Assembly: GCA_018061065.1 (NCBI GenBank)
Contig: JAGOUV010000006.1
Coordinates: forward strand, 1-64,000
Origin: Candidatus Altimarinota bacterium
GTDB taxonomy: Bacteria > Patescibacteriota > Gracilibacteria > UBA1369 > UM-FILTER-53-11
Direction of reading: 5' to 3'
DNA length: 64,000 nucleotides
In this document: positions 1 to 7,923 of the stretch, one piece after another
Position numbering within the stretch: position 1 is the stretch's first letter
Layout of the letters: every line of letters begins with the position of its first letter
Notes under the pieces: model-generated
The model's input: the letters and a program-made list of their open reading frames with translations, nothing else
Databases searched by the model: none
What the model was told of the DNA's origin: nothing
Program-made: the position numbers and the translations under genes

Positions 1-2
1 AA

Positions 3-302
3 GGTAACTTCTTATTGGATATTGCGGGTCGTTTAACGGGAAAAGCGGATTTTAAAACGGGCGACGAGGCGATTGATAAAAAATACTTTATCAATGCAGA
101 AAATGGGGATGAGGTTATTCCCTTTCTCCATCAGCTCCAGGTGCAAGATGCCCTTGATGAGCTCATGAAATCCGGTCGCGTGGTGGTGAATGAGCTGGGT
201 GTGTGTGCCCAGAAAGAAGGTAATTTCTATCGGGCGACGGCTGAAACAATGCGTGATGAGCTCGTCCGCGTGACGGATGCGGTTCGTAAAATAGGCCGAT
301 AA
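3..302 (+). CDS. C-terminal part of an unknown protein (5' end outside window)
   Basis: An open frame runs from the window edge to a TAA at 300-302, so only the last ~99 codons are visible. The visible part is soluble, without membrane segments. It carries the phrase KTGDEAIDKKYFI followed by a mixed helix/strand region ending in basic residues. A 'tGDe.fDk.f' phrase of this kind also occurs in some DUF3137-like membrane-associated proteins, but that is only a loose resemblance. The nitrilase-family gene follows 33 bp downstream behind its own -10 element, so co-transcription is not required. Function not recognised. Confidence 0.6.
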   Translation, partial: GNFLLDIAGRLTGKADFKTGDEAIDKKYFINAENGDEVIPFLHQLQVQDALDELMKSGRVVVNELGVCAQKEGNFYRATAETMRDELVRVTDAVRKIGR

Positions 303-335
303 ATGGTATACTGTAGGGAATAAATAAAAATACAT

Positions 336-1175
336 ATGAAGTTTAAAGTAGCGATTGTGCAGTTTGAAATTGCACAGTTTAAAACGGAAAAAAATCTAAA
401 AAAGGCAGCGCGCTTTGTGGAAAAAGCAAAGGCCAAAGGTGCGGAGTTAGTTGTTTTTCCTGAAGATTTTGTGACGGGTCCAATTTGTGGACAAATTGAA
501 TATACGGATACGAAACATGTCTTCCGGGATTTTTTTATTGCGTTGGCAAAAAAGCATGCAATCGATATTGTCACCGGCTCATTTATGGAGCGTGCGGGGA
601 AACGCGTATATAACACCACGTACTATATAGATGCGAAAGGTAAGGTGAAGACGCGGTATCGTAAAATTAATTTGTGGCATCCCGAACGCAAATATATGAC
701 ACCGGGAAAAAAGGCGATGGTGTTTAATACGAAATTTGGAAAAGTTGGTTTGATGATTTGTTGGGATTTAATTTTCCCTGAAATGTTTCGGAAAATGCTC
801 AGTAAAGATGTAGAGATTGTTATTTGTACGAGCTATTGGTGTGACTCTGATGCGGGCCCTGCGTTGAAGCAATTTCAGCAATCCGAGAAACATCACGTGG
901 ATTCTATTGCAGAAGCACGAGCTTTTGAGGATGAAATTATTTTTATGTATTGTAATGCGGCGGGTGCGTTTGATTATGATGGACAGTACGATCCGTTAAT
1001 CGGTCACTCGCAGGTGACGGCACCGCTTGAAGGTGTTATTAAGAGGCTTAACCATAACCGCCAGGCAATGATGATAGTTGATGTGGATACCAATTTGCTC
1101 AAAATGGCGGAAAAAACATATAAGGTGCGCAAGGATTTAAAGAAGGGTGTTTTTGCTCAGAAAAGATATACATAG
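336..1175 (+). CDS. Carbon-nitrogen hydrolase (nitrilase/amidase family)
   Basis: A 279-aa cytoplasmic enzyme of the nitrilase superfamily, which hydrolyses nitriles or amides through a Glu-Lys-Cys triad. All three signature motifs are visible: Glu43 in FPEDF, Lys110 in YRKINLW and Cys142 in MICWDLIFPE. Length is normal for a single-domain member. The substrate cannot be told from sequence; N-carbamoylputrescine amidase, omega-amidase and other amidases share this layout, and there is no polyamine or amino-acid pathway gene beside it. A TATACT hexamer at 307-312 precedes the gene and leaves a leader of about 17 nt. The ATG at 336 gives the expected N-terminus (KVAIVQFEI), so the start is secure. 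Confidence 0.9.
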   Translation: MKFKVAIVQFEIAQFKTEKNLKKAARFVEKAKAKGAELVVFPEDFVTGPICGQIEYTDTKHVFRDFFIALAKKHAIDIVTGSFMERAGKRVYNTTYYIDAKGKVKTRYRKINLWHPERKYMTPGKKAMVFNTKFGKVGLMICWDLIFPEMFRKMLSKDVEIVICTSYWCDSDAGPALKQFQQSEKHHVDSIAEARAFEDEIIFMYCNAAGAFDYDGQYDPLIGHSQVTAPLEGVIKRLNHNRQAMMIVDVDTNLLKMAEKTYKVRKDLKKGVFAQKRYT

Positions 1176-1194
1176 AGGGTTAGCGCGTTTAATG

Positions 1195-1200
1195 TATAAT
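1195..1200 (+). promoter_or_regulatory. -10 element TATAAT, 7 nt before the start of the CuA lipoprotein gene
   Basis: A perfect TATAAT ends 7 nt before the ATG at 1208. With normal spacing (start point 7 nt after the hexamer) transcription would begin at about 1207, leaving at most one untranslated nucleotide. This is one of several such arrangements in the window. Confidence 0.6.
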
Positions 1201-1207
1201 TGCCTAT

Positions 1208-1693
1208 ATGAAAAAAACTACATTTAGATACATAGTAGGCTTATTGCTCATGGGTCTTTTGGCTGCATGTGGCACAACAACCACGACGACAGAAACCACA
1301 CCCGCTGCAACAACGACTCCTCCGGTAGTGATACCTACGGTGGTAGTGCCCGCTCCTGCGCCTGTACCGACTACGCCACAACCTACTTCTACGCCCACTC
1401 CGGCAGCTCAACCAGTGACCAAAACATTTAACATCATCGCACAGCAGTTTTCATTTTCACCAGGTGCAATTGTCGTTAAAAAAGGCGACAAGGTAGTCAT
1501 TAATGTAACGAGTAAAGACGAGATGCATGGTTTGGCAATTGCTGAGTTTGGAGTAAATCTTACGGTTAATGTCGGCGAGACAAAAACGGCAACATTTATA
1601 GCAAATAAGACAGGGGTCTTCACTATGTTCTGTTCGGTGTATTGTGGTGGAGGACATGGTGGCATGAGAGGCACGCTCACCGTAACGGAATAA
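1208..1693 (+). CDS. Lipoprotein with a CuA-type cupredoxin domain (COX2-like)
   Basis: A 161-aa protein with a lipoprotein signal: hydrophobic core then LAAC with the lipidated Cys21. A Thr/Pro/Ala-rich linker (about residues 22-70) leads to a single cupredoxin domain (72-161). The ligand set of the binuclear CuA centre of cytochrome c oxidase subunit II is present: His107 in DEMHG, then Cys142, Cys146, His150 and Met153 in the spacing CX3CX3HX2M. It lacks the two transmembrane helices of COX2, and no cytochrome oxidase subunit I or nitrous-oxide reductase gene is nearby. The seen ligands make copper binding likely. Whether it moves electrons, delivers copper or protects against stress is unknown. 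The RsiV-like lipoprotein gene follows 7 bp later and may be co-transcribed. Confidence 0.85.
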   Translation: MKKTTFRYIVGLLLMGLLAACGTTTTTTETTPAATTTPPVVIPTVVVPAPAPVPTTPQPTSTPTPAAQPVTKTFNIIAQQFSFSPGAIVVKKGDKVVINVTSKDEMHGLAIAEFGVNLTVNVGETKTATFIANKTGVFTMFCSVYCGGGHGGMRGTLTVTE

Positions 1694-1700
1694 CTGTTTT

Positions 1701-2423
1701 ATGAACTATCGACTTCCAGTTTTGACTTTGGGTTTGCTCGTGCTCACGGGTTGCTCCTCTGTGCCTGTTAGTCAGCAGTCTACGTTGCCGCATTTTATTA
1801 AACAAAGTTACGAGGAAGATGCGGGTAAATTAAGTTTAAAAGTTGCGGCGCATTATCCTGAGTTTTCAGAAATTAAAAATAAAAAAACACAGCAGTTGAT
1901 TAATGAAGCGGCCAAAAAAGTGGCACTTGATGAAGTTGATAAGTTTAAAAAAGAGCTTGATAGTAGCGAGAAACCAGCAGGGACTTTTGAGGTGGGAAGT
2001 AATATTGCGGTGGAGTATGTGCCAAGTTTAGTGAATGAGAATTTTGTGAGTTTGCGTTTTAATATAAGTGCTTACACTGCAGGTGCAGCGCATCCGAATA
2101 ATTTCACGATTGTTTTTAATTATGATCTACGCACCAATAAACAGCCTACGTTAGCGGATTTTTTTAAGGGTGACTACCTGCCGGAACTTTCAAAAAATGC
2201 AGAGGAAATTCTCACGGCACGCTTTAGGCAAAAACGATGGGGAACGATTATCAAAAAGGGGATCGCACCTACGTATGAGAATTACAAAAATGTATTGGTG
2301 ACCGAGGCGGGATTTGTTTTTATATTTGATGTGTATCAAGTTGGTCCCTATTCAATTGGGCCACAAGAAATAACCATACCGTTTGATAAGCTATCCTCGG
2401 TTCTTACTTTCTCAATTCTTTAA
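1701..2423 (+). CDS. Lipoprotein with DUF3298/RsiV-like domain
   Basis: A 240-aa protein with a lipobox LTGC (Cys18). The middle and C-terminal parts resemble the DUF4163/DUF3298 module found in RsiV anti-sigma factors and in the accessory domain of the PdaC deacetylase. The typical phrase is 'FNISAYTAGAAHPN...FNYDLRTNK...LADFF' at about residues 120-155. In RsiV this fold binds lysozyme; no anti-sigma segment is visible here, so the role is probably in the envelope but unspecified. The gene starts 7 bp after the CuA lipoprotein gene. Its 3' end overlaps the convergent ctpA gene by 20 bp. Confidence 0.65.
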   Translation: MNYRLPVLTLGLLVLTGCSSVPVSQQSTLPHFIKQSYEEDAGKLSLKVAAHYPEFSEIKNKKTQQLINEAAKKVALDEVDKFKKELDSSEKPAGTFEVGSNIAVEYVPSLVNENFVSLRFNISAYTAGAAHPNNFTIVFNYDLRTNKQPTLADFFKGDYLPELSKNAEEILTARFRQKRWGTIIKKGIAPTYENYKNVLVTEAGFVFIFDVYQVGPYSIGPQEITIPFDKLSSVLTFSIL

Positions 2424-3612
2424 GCGCGGCATCTAGCTGCGGATCTTTTCCGGCTGCTTTGTCTTCTTTAGTAAACGACACCGCTAAGTCCGGCTCCAAT
2501 CCTGTCTGATCAATGCTGCGACCATTTGGTGTAAACCACTTAGCAATCGTAAGACGTAACAATGAGCCATCCGTAAGTGTTTTAAGTTCCTGAACCGTTC
2601 CCTTTCCATATGATTTTTCTCCAATAAGGGCACCGCGTTTGTGATCTTGAATAGCCCCTGCCACAATCTCAGAAGCTGAAGCGGAAAATTTATTTATCAA
2701 TACCACTACGGGAATATCTCCGAGTGGCCCTGACCCCGTTGTCTTGAGCGTTTTATCTTTCTTAGGATCGCGTTTTTTTACCGTAACTGCCAATGTATCT
2801 GGCGGCAAAATAAATGATAAAAAGTCCACTGCTGTTTCTAGATAGCCACCTCCATTGTTGCGTAAATCAACGATAATTCCATTTGGTTTATCCAAAAGCA
2901 TGTCTTGCAAAATCTCATTGAAATCGGTGATGGTCGTGTCATTAAACTGGTTCACGCTCAGCTGGACAATCTTTCCTGGATGAGTTGTGGCCTCCACACT
3001 TGCTACGGTAATCGTATCGCGCGTGATGGTGAGGGTAACGTCATCTTCTTCGCCTTCGCGGTATACCGTAAGTGTCACGGGTGTTCCTTTTGGCCCGCGG
3101 ATTTTTTTAATTGCATCGATAAATTTCATTTTGCTCGTATCTTCATCATTGATTTTTAAGATGATGTCGTGAGGCTGTAATCCTGCACCTTCTGCGGGTG
3201 ATTTTTTTAATACATTTACTACGGTGATAGCACCGCTATGTACCTCCATTTCTGCACCGATGCCCTCAAGCTTACCTGCCAAGTCACTCGAAAATTCTTT
3301 CGATTCTTCAGGTGTCATGTAGACGGTGTAGGGATCGTTTAAACCTTCTACAAAGCCTCTCACTGCTGATGATTCCAAGTCAGTACGATTGGCTTTATCA
3401 AAATTATAATAATCTTTGTGAAGTGTCTCCCAGACCTCGTCTAAATTTTTAATTTCAGGCGTTATCTGAGGGCCATTTTCTTTTGCTGACGATATGCCAT
3501 TACCTTCTGCGGGGCCAAAAAATGAATGGGGCAACGGAGTATAAACGCCGATGACAAAAGCAATTGCGACCGCAGCAATTACGGTATGGAGAGGGTACGA
3601 TTTTTTATGCAC
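2404..3612 (-). CDS. ctpA: C-terminal processing peptidase (S41 family, CtpA/Prc-like)
   Basis: A 402-aa membrane-anchored serine protease that trims proteins in the envelope. The order is an N-terminal signal anchor (about 10-24), a helical region, a PDZ domain (about 112-185) and the S41 catalytic core. The catalytic dyad is Ser312 in SASASEI and Lys337 in SYGKGT; Ser312, Asp323 and Lys337 keep exactly the spacing of Ser430, Asp441 and Lys455 of E. coli Tsp. Translation starts with GTG at 3612; the next in-frame Met lies far inside the PDZ region, so the GTG is needed. A TATAAT lies exactly 6 nt upstream, which predicts a leaderless transcript. Confidence 0.95.
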   Translation of the reverse strand: MHKKSYPLHTVIAAVAIAFVIGVYTPLPHSFFGPAEGNGISSAKENGPQITPEIKNLDEVWETLHKDYYNFDKANRTDLESSAVRGFVEGLNDPYTVYMTPEESKEFSSDLAGKLEGIGAEMEVHSGAITVVNVLKKSPAEGAGLQPHDIILKINDEDTSKMKFIDAIKKIRGPKGTPVTLTVYREGEEDDVTLTITRDTITVASVEATTHPGKIVQLSVNQFNDTTITDFNEILQDMLLDKPNGIIVDLRNNGGGYLETAVDFLSFILPPDTLAVTVKKRDPKKDKTLKTTGSGPLGDIPVVVLINKFSASASEIVAGAIQDHKRGALIGEKSYGKGTVQELKTLTDGSLLRLTIAKWFTPNGRSIDQTGLEPDLAVSFTKEDKAAGKDPQLDAALKELRK

Positions 3613-3618
3613 GAGAAG

Positions 3619-3624
3619 ATTATA
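3619..3624 (-). promoter_or_regulatory. -10 element TATAAT exactly 6 nt before the ctpA GTG start
   Basis: Read on the minus strand, TATAAT (3624 to 3619) is followed by six nucleotides and then GTG at 3612. Canonical spacing puts the +1 on the G of the start codon, i.e. a leaderless mRNA starting with GUG. Confidence 0.6.
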
Positions 3625-3752
3625 GCAGAGTCGGCAATGAGTAAAAATTCATAATTTTTTCATCTTTAATTCACGGAAATTTCATCTGAGTTTGCTAGCA
3701 TCCATTTGCATGAGTTGTCCTTAACAAATGAAGGGAAGGGAGAGGTTGTAGT

Positions 3753-4223
3753 ATGCGTTACCTGACGTTCTTTGTAGTGCTGCAGTGCGCGGTATGTGCG
3801 TGCAGCGATTCAGGGGTTCATCAGTCGCGGATTGAAGCCGAGGTGCAGGAAGGAAATTCTCCGGTTCTGGAGAACTTCCTCTGTATCGACTTCAGTGACG
3901 CGGCAGACGAGCTGCAGTTCAGCCCGCGGCTGGATCCCAGTCACGGGCCGTGCGACGATCAGTTCCTCCAGGAGGAGGTCGTCGTGCACCAGCAGGCGCC
4001 GTTCTCGCTGGAGCTCTATGGCCAGTCGGGTCTGGAGTACTGCATCGAGGTGCTGCGCACGTCCGGCTACATCACGATCTCGCATGAGCGCGGAGTGGTC
4101 CACCGCGATGGTGACTACTTCACCTGGTGCGTCACGCCTGCCGCTTTTTCTTCACTTCAGCCTGAAAAGGCCCTCATCCGCTCTTTCACCGCCAGCGCGA
4201 CGGTCACCGTCTCTGTGTGGTAG
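3753..4223 (+). CDS. G+C-rich lipoprotein-like protein of unknown function, probably foreign
   Basis: A 156-aa protein with a short hydrophobic N-terminus ending in VCAC (candidate lipidated Cys17) and several further cysteines, then a beta-rich body ending in SATVTVSVW. No family recognised. It differs from its neighbours in two ways. Base composition is high: positions 3901-3960 have 42 G+C of 60, against 27 of 60 at 4681-4740. It also has a strong purine-rich ribosome binding site, GGGAGAGG at about 3738-3745, while most genes here have none. A 14-bp hairpin follows the stop. The gene therefore looks like a recent acquisition, although assembly contamination cannot be excluded. The overlapping frame 3796-4287 is Arg/Ser-rich, as expected of a shadow of G+C-rich DNA. 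Confidence 0.6.
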   Translation: MRYLTFFVVLQCAVCACSDSGVHQSRIEAEVQEGNSPVLENFLCIDFSDAADELQFSPRLDPSHGPCDDQFLQEEVVVHQQAPFSLELYGQSGLEYCIEVLRTSGYITISHERGVVHRDGDYFTWCVTPAAFSSLQPEKALIRSFTASATVTVSVW

Positions 4224-4235
4224 AGGCGCTTCTCA

Positions 4236-4267
4236 GGGTGGGGCGCGACAACAGTCGCGCCCCACCC
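4236..4267 (+). terminator. Strong 14-bp hairpin after the G+C-rich gene
   Basis: Arms 4236-4249 and 4254-4267 pair perfectly (14 bp, mostly G-C) around the loop AACA, 12 nt after the stop codon. The downstream stretch is only moderately T-rich, so it may act as a terminator or as an mRNA-stabilising hairpin. It shares the high G+C of the preceding gene and looks like part of the same insert. Confidence 0.65.
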
Positions 4268-4288
4268 ATTCTGCTTATCTCTATTGAT

Positions 4289-4318
4289 TTGACATAACCC
4301 CTTAATTAGCTCTAAAGT
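4289..4318 (+). promoter_or_regulatory. Promoter TTGACA-N18-TAAAGT for the DUF4256-like gene
   Basis: TTGACA at 4289-4294 and TAAAGT at 4313-4318 are 18 nt apart, with a predicted start near 4325 and a short A/T-rich leader of about 23 nt that lacks a Shine-Dalgarno motif before the ATG at 4348. Confidence 0.5.
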
Positions 4319-4347
4319 CTCTATCTAAAACATAACGATAATTATTT

Positions 4348-5130
4348 ATGGCAGAGAAACAAGAGGCATGGGATGGAGTTGAACGCAGAAAAGAGCAACT
4401 TCCTTTTGCAGCAGTCGCTGGTAGGGTAGTAGATCGTGTCGAGGCGGGAAAGGGTAGTGCCACCCGTGAGCACGGCCAAAAAAGAGATGGGCTCATTGCT
4501 CAGGCTCAGGTTATAGCTGCTGGTCGCGTAAGAAATCTTACCGAGGGACTGGGACTCACTGATGAATCAGTAGCTCAGGCGGAAAAATTTTTAGGAAGCG
4601 GAGAGACTGGTACCGAGTTGAATGATGAGCAGTATAGTTTTTTGGTTTTACTTGAAGGTGCATTCAATCGCGAATCGGATTTAAGTAACGGAGTTGAATG
4701 GAAAGATGTTGAAGCTGCACTCCGTTTGCGTCCCTACCTATTGGAAAGACTTATGAAACAGGGAGAGCAAGGAACTCACCTCTCAGTTATAGGTCAAACG
4801 GATGAAAAAATACTATTTGGTCAGGCTCATGAGAACGTCGATAGGGCAGGGTGGACCGTTGCAGTTGCAGCTGCAGAAAAAGCCGGGATGCGTGTTATTG
4901 GTGAGTCAGAATATAATTTGATACAGGCGCATCGCCCGATTGATCAAAATACGAGACGAAAAGGCACAGTAGACCCTAAATGTGAATGTTGGGTTGTCGG
5001 TGAAGATGGCACGATGCGTTCAGCCCATAGAGCTAAAGACGGCAAGGTTGTAATTTCCGCCCCCGTTACGCCAGACAGTATATACAGCACATACAAGGTG
5101 CGCTTTGCACTTGATGTACCCAAGGCATAG
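4348..5130 (+). CDS. DUF4256-like protein
   Basis: A 260-aa soluble protein. Residues from about 110 onward follow the layout I know from DUF4256: a GVEWKDVEAAL helix, a 'LLERLMKQGEQG' helix, a middle segment ending 'AAAEKAGMRVIGESEY', and a C-terminal part containing KCECWVV and ending YKVRFALDV. The N-terminal ~100 residues are charged and helical and appear lineage-specific. DUF4256 has no assigned activity. The gene has its own promoter and converges with pcrA, ending 5 bp from it. Confidence 0.55.
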   Translation: MAEKQEAWDGVERRKEQLPFAAVAGRVVDRVEAGKGSATREHGQKRDGLIAQAQVIAAGRVRNLTEGLGLTDESVAQAEKFLGSGETGTELNDEQYSFLVLLEGAFNRESDLSNGVEWKDVEAALRLRPYLLERLMKQGEQGTHLSVIGQTDEKILFGQAHENVDRAGWTVAVAAAEKAGMRVIGESEYNLIQAHRPIDQNTRRKGTVDPKCECWVVGEDGTMRSAHRAKDGKVVISAPVTPDSIYSTYKVRFALDVPKA

Positions 5131-5135
5131 AACAT

Positions 5136-7418
5136 CTATATCTTCTCCAGCGGTGCGACAGAGATAGCTAGTTTTTTGATGCCGATGGTTGGGTTCTTGA
5201 AGGCCACGGTGACGATACCTCCCAGTGTCGAGATCACTACGCCTTCGCCCCACATTTTGTGTACCACGCGGTCACCGTCAGAAAACTCGGGAAGTTCTTT
5301 TTCCATGGGAATTTCTTTGCGTCCGATTTGATCGGCAGAAAGTACCGTGCGGTGTCCACGCGGATCAAGTCCCACTCGTCGTGAATTGGTGATGAGTAAT
5401 TCCATCGGGATATCGCCTAGGAATTGTGAGGGGACCGCATTCTGTGACTCGCCATAGAACATGCGATTTTTTGTGTGCAATAAATACAGACGCTCCATTG
5501 CGCGCGTGCAGCCCACATAAAATAATCGTCGTTCTTCTTCTAATTCTTCTGGAGACAACATTGCTCGAGAGTGCGGCAGCAAGCCTTCTTCCATGCCTAA
5601 AATGAATACCCATGGATACTCCAATCCCTTTGCGCCATGCAGCGTCATCATCGTGACTGCATTTTCTTTTTCTTCCAAACTGTCCAAATCAGAAATCAAT
5701 GAAACTTCTTCCAGAAATATATTGAGTGACAATCCCGGCTCCAATTTCTCGTATTTAGTCGCCACTGAAATCAACTCTGCAATATTTTCCAGTCGTGCCT
5801 CTGCTTCTTGTGAGCCATCATCAATAAACTTTTTATATCCACTTTCATCAATCACAAATTTAATAAGTGATGCGGCGGTTGTATCTTCATTGAGCTTTTG
5901 CAGATGCTTAATTAACTTCGCAAATTTTTCAATGCTCTGCATTTTTGCCTCGGGTAGATCAGAAATTTCTTCCACATGCTGCATCGCCTCAAACAATGTA
6001 TAGTCCTTTATGTTCGCATAGGTCTGCAGTTTTTCAATTGTCTTGGGTCCAATATTTCGCTGAGGTGTATTGATAATGCGCAGCATGCTCACCGAGTCCG
6101 ATGGATTGGCGATCACGCGCAGATAGGCCATGATGTCCTTGATTTCTTTACGCTCATAAAAACGAATTCCCCCCACAATCTTGTAGGGAATTCCATAGCG
6201 CATAAATACTTCTTCAATCGTACGGGACTGGGCGTTAATGCGGTATAGTATAACGAAATCTCGATAATCCGGTTTCTCATGTTTGCGCACTGCCTCTAGA
6301 ATTTCGCGTGCGGCAAGTTCAGCTTCGTGGCGTTCATTTTCTGCGATCCATAGACGGATCATTTCACCACCTGTTTTCTCCGTCCATAATTTCTTTTCTT
6401 TGCGCTGCTTATTTTTAATAATCACCGAGTGTGCAGCATCCAAAATTCTCTGTGTAGAGCGGTAATTCTGCTCTAGGGTAATCACTTTTGCATCTTTATA
6501 GTCCTTTTCGAAATCCAAAATATTCTGAATATTGGCTCCGCGCCAGCTATAAATCGACTGATCATGATCACCGATCACGTATAAGTTACGATATTTTTCA
6601 GAGAGCATTTTTGCGATCAAATACTGTGCATGGTTGGTATCCTGATACTCATCGACATGCACAAATTTGAATTTTTCCTGATAGTAGTCCAATACCGATG
6701 CATCTTTTTGGAGTAGCTCAAGTGTCTTCATCAAGAGATCATCAAAATCGAGTGCGTTATTTTTCTTGAGTGCATCTTGGTATGGTCCATAGAGCCGTGC
6801 AACTTTTTCTGCAAAGTATGAATCCGCCATAGCCGCAAACTGTCGCGGATTTACCATGCGGTTTTTTGCGTTGCTAATATGGCTTAGGACAGCCTTCGGA
6901 TTCACTTCTTTGTCGTTCATCTTCAACTCTTCCATAAGCCGTTTCATCAAAATCTGCTGATCAGACGTGTCGTAAATCGTAAATTGATTTTCAAAATCGA
7001 GTAGGTGAATGTGCTTGCGTAAAATTCTCACACACAGCGAGTGGAATGTTCCAATAGTCGGAAGGTCAACAGGAATCGGCTCACCATTTGCACCCATCGG
7101 CGTGCCAAAATCCAAACTTCCAAAAAGTGAGGCCTCTTCCGCATTGAGTGTCGGTGTCTGCCTCTGTCCACCTATGTCTTCAGTGAGTAATTTGGTTATA
7201 CGTTCGCGCATCTCACCCGCCGCTTTGTTGGTAAACGTCACTGCTAAAATATTATGAGGCGAAATTCCACATTCTTTTATCAGATAAGCGATACGATACG
7301 TCAGTGCGCGTGTCTTACCTGAACCCGCTCCCGCGATAACCAAAACAGGGCCCGAGGTCGCCAAAACTGCCTCACGCTGGCCGGGATTTAAACCTAAAAG
7401 AAGAGGCGAGTCAGTCAT
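5136..7418 (-). CDS. pcrA: UvrD/PcrA-type superfamily 1 DNA helicase
   Basis: A 760-aa 3'-5' DNA helicase used in excision repair and in clearing RecA filaments and stalled forks. Visible motifs are Q motif LNPGQREAVLA, Walker A GAGSGKT (30-36), motif II VDEYQDTN, motif IV QNYRS and motifs V/VI MTLHGAKGLEYPWVFI and YVGCTRAMERL. The C-terminus carries the small PcrA-type Tudor-like domain (DGDRVVHKMWGEGVV...), which in PcrA contacts RNA polymerase. Length is normal. A TAAAAT hexamer at 7432-7427 ends 8 nt before the ATG, predicting a leader of about 2 nt. No recB/recC/addAB gene is in the window. uvrA lies far away at 40 kb. Confidence 0.95.
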   Translation of the reverse strand: MTDSPLLLGLNPGQREAVLATSGPVLVIAGAGSGKTRALTYRIAYLIKECGISPHNILAVTFTNKAAGEMRERITKLLTEDIGGQRQTPTLNAEEASLFGSLDFGTPMGANGEPIPVDLPTIGTFHSLCVRILRKHIHLLDFENQFTIYDTSDQQILMKRLMEELKMNDKEVNPKAVLSHISNAKNRMVNPRQFAAMADSYFAEKVARLYGPYQDALKKNNALDFDDLLMKTLELLQKDASVLDYYQEKFKFVHVDEYQDTNHAQYLIAKMLSEKYRNLYVIGDHDQSIYSWRGANIQNILDFEKDYKDAKVITLEQNYRSTQRILDAAHSVIIKNKQRKEKKLWTEKTGGEMIRLWIAENERHEAELAAREILEAVRKHEKPDYRDFVILYRINAQSRTIEEVFMRYGIPYKIVGGIRFYERKEIKDIMAYLRVIANPSDSVSMLRIINTPQRNIGPKTIEKLQTYANIKDYTLFEAMQHVEEISDLPEAKMQSIEKFAKLIKHLQKLNEDTTAASLIKFVIDESGYKKFIDDGSQEAEARLENIAELISVATKYEKLEPGLSLNIFLEEVSLISDLDSLEEKENAVTMMTLHGAKGLEYPWVFILGMEEGLLPHSRAMLSPEELEEERRLFYVGCTRAMERLYLLHTKNRMFYGESQNAVPSQFLGDIPMELLITNSRRVGLDPRGHRTVLSADQIGRKEIPMEKELPEFSDGDRVVHKMWGEGVVISTLGGIVTVAFKNPTIGIKKLAISVAPLEKI

Positions 7419-7426
7419 AGGACAGC

Positions 7427-7432
7427 ATTTTA
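7427..7432 (-). promoter_or_regulatory. -10 element TAAAAT 8 nt before pcrA
   Basis: Minus-strand TAAAAT (7432 to 7427) followed by 8 nt and the ATG at 7418; predicted start point leaves about 2 untranslated nucleotides. Confidence 0.45.
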
Positions 7433-7467
7433 GCAGAAAAATTGATGCGGGAAAGCACTGTGCCTTT

Positions 7468-7923
7468 TTAAATCCGATCTTCTGTTACCTTGTAGCCAAT
7501 TTTTTTCATCATGAGCTGGCGAATTGCATCAAAGACTACCTTAAATTGCGCATCATATTTTGTTTCGAGCGCTTCTAACTGGCGTGCAAGTTCCGTGTGA
7601 GTGGAGAGCAGCTGCCGTAGTTTCACAAAAGATCGCATGATCTCGATGTTAACCGCTACTGCTCGTTTGCTTTTGAGTACGCTGGAGAGCATGGCGACTC
7701 ACTGTTCCGTAAAGGCGTAAGATGGCTTCCTTCTGCCTCCCCAGGAACTTGAAGTGCCAATTTGGAATTTCAAGTTTGTTGTTTCTTTTAATGTCAGTTG
7801 AAACATAAAATCACTAGGAAACCGATCTTTATTTCTGCTCACTGCCTTGTTGAGTTCGCTCGTTTTTACCTCATATAGCTGGGCTAAATCCGAATCCAGC
7901 ATCACTTTCTTATTTTGCCTCAT
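7468..7923 (-). pseudogene. ORF6N-domain DNA-binding protein interrupted by one in-frame TGA
   Basis: Read through, the frame encodes an almost complete ORF6N (KilA-N-associated) protein: KKVMLDSDLAQLYEV, LNKAVSRNKDRFPSDFMFQL, then SYAFTEQ, a TGA at 7701-7699, and [22 protein letters not shown] in the same frame. In this family the interrupted stretch normally reads FTEQGVAMLSS, so the TGA replaces a conserved Gly and differs from GGA by one base. The N-terminus is short: the frame opens at ATG 7923 inside the last codons of the upstream gene and lacks about 15 residues of the usual start. ORF6N proteins come from phages and mobile elements. The likeliest reading is a decayed gene. Readthrough, or transfer from a bacterium that reads UGA as Gly, is also possible. 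Confidence 0.85.

Noticed and set aside
3796-4287. 163-codon frame overlapping the G+C-rich lipoprotein gene
   Set aside because: It is Arg/Ser-rich, has no ribosome binding site and runs through the terminator hairpin; typical shadow frame in G+C-rich DNA.
7699-7701. Use of UGA as glycine (genetic code 25) by the host
   Set aside because: Very long genes (mutS, uvrA, the 1200-aa gene) have no internal TGA, and TGA ends atpE, atpD, atpG and yebC at the expected places.
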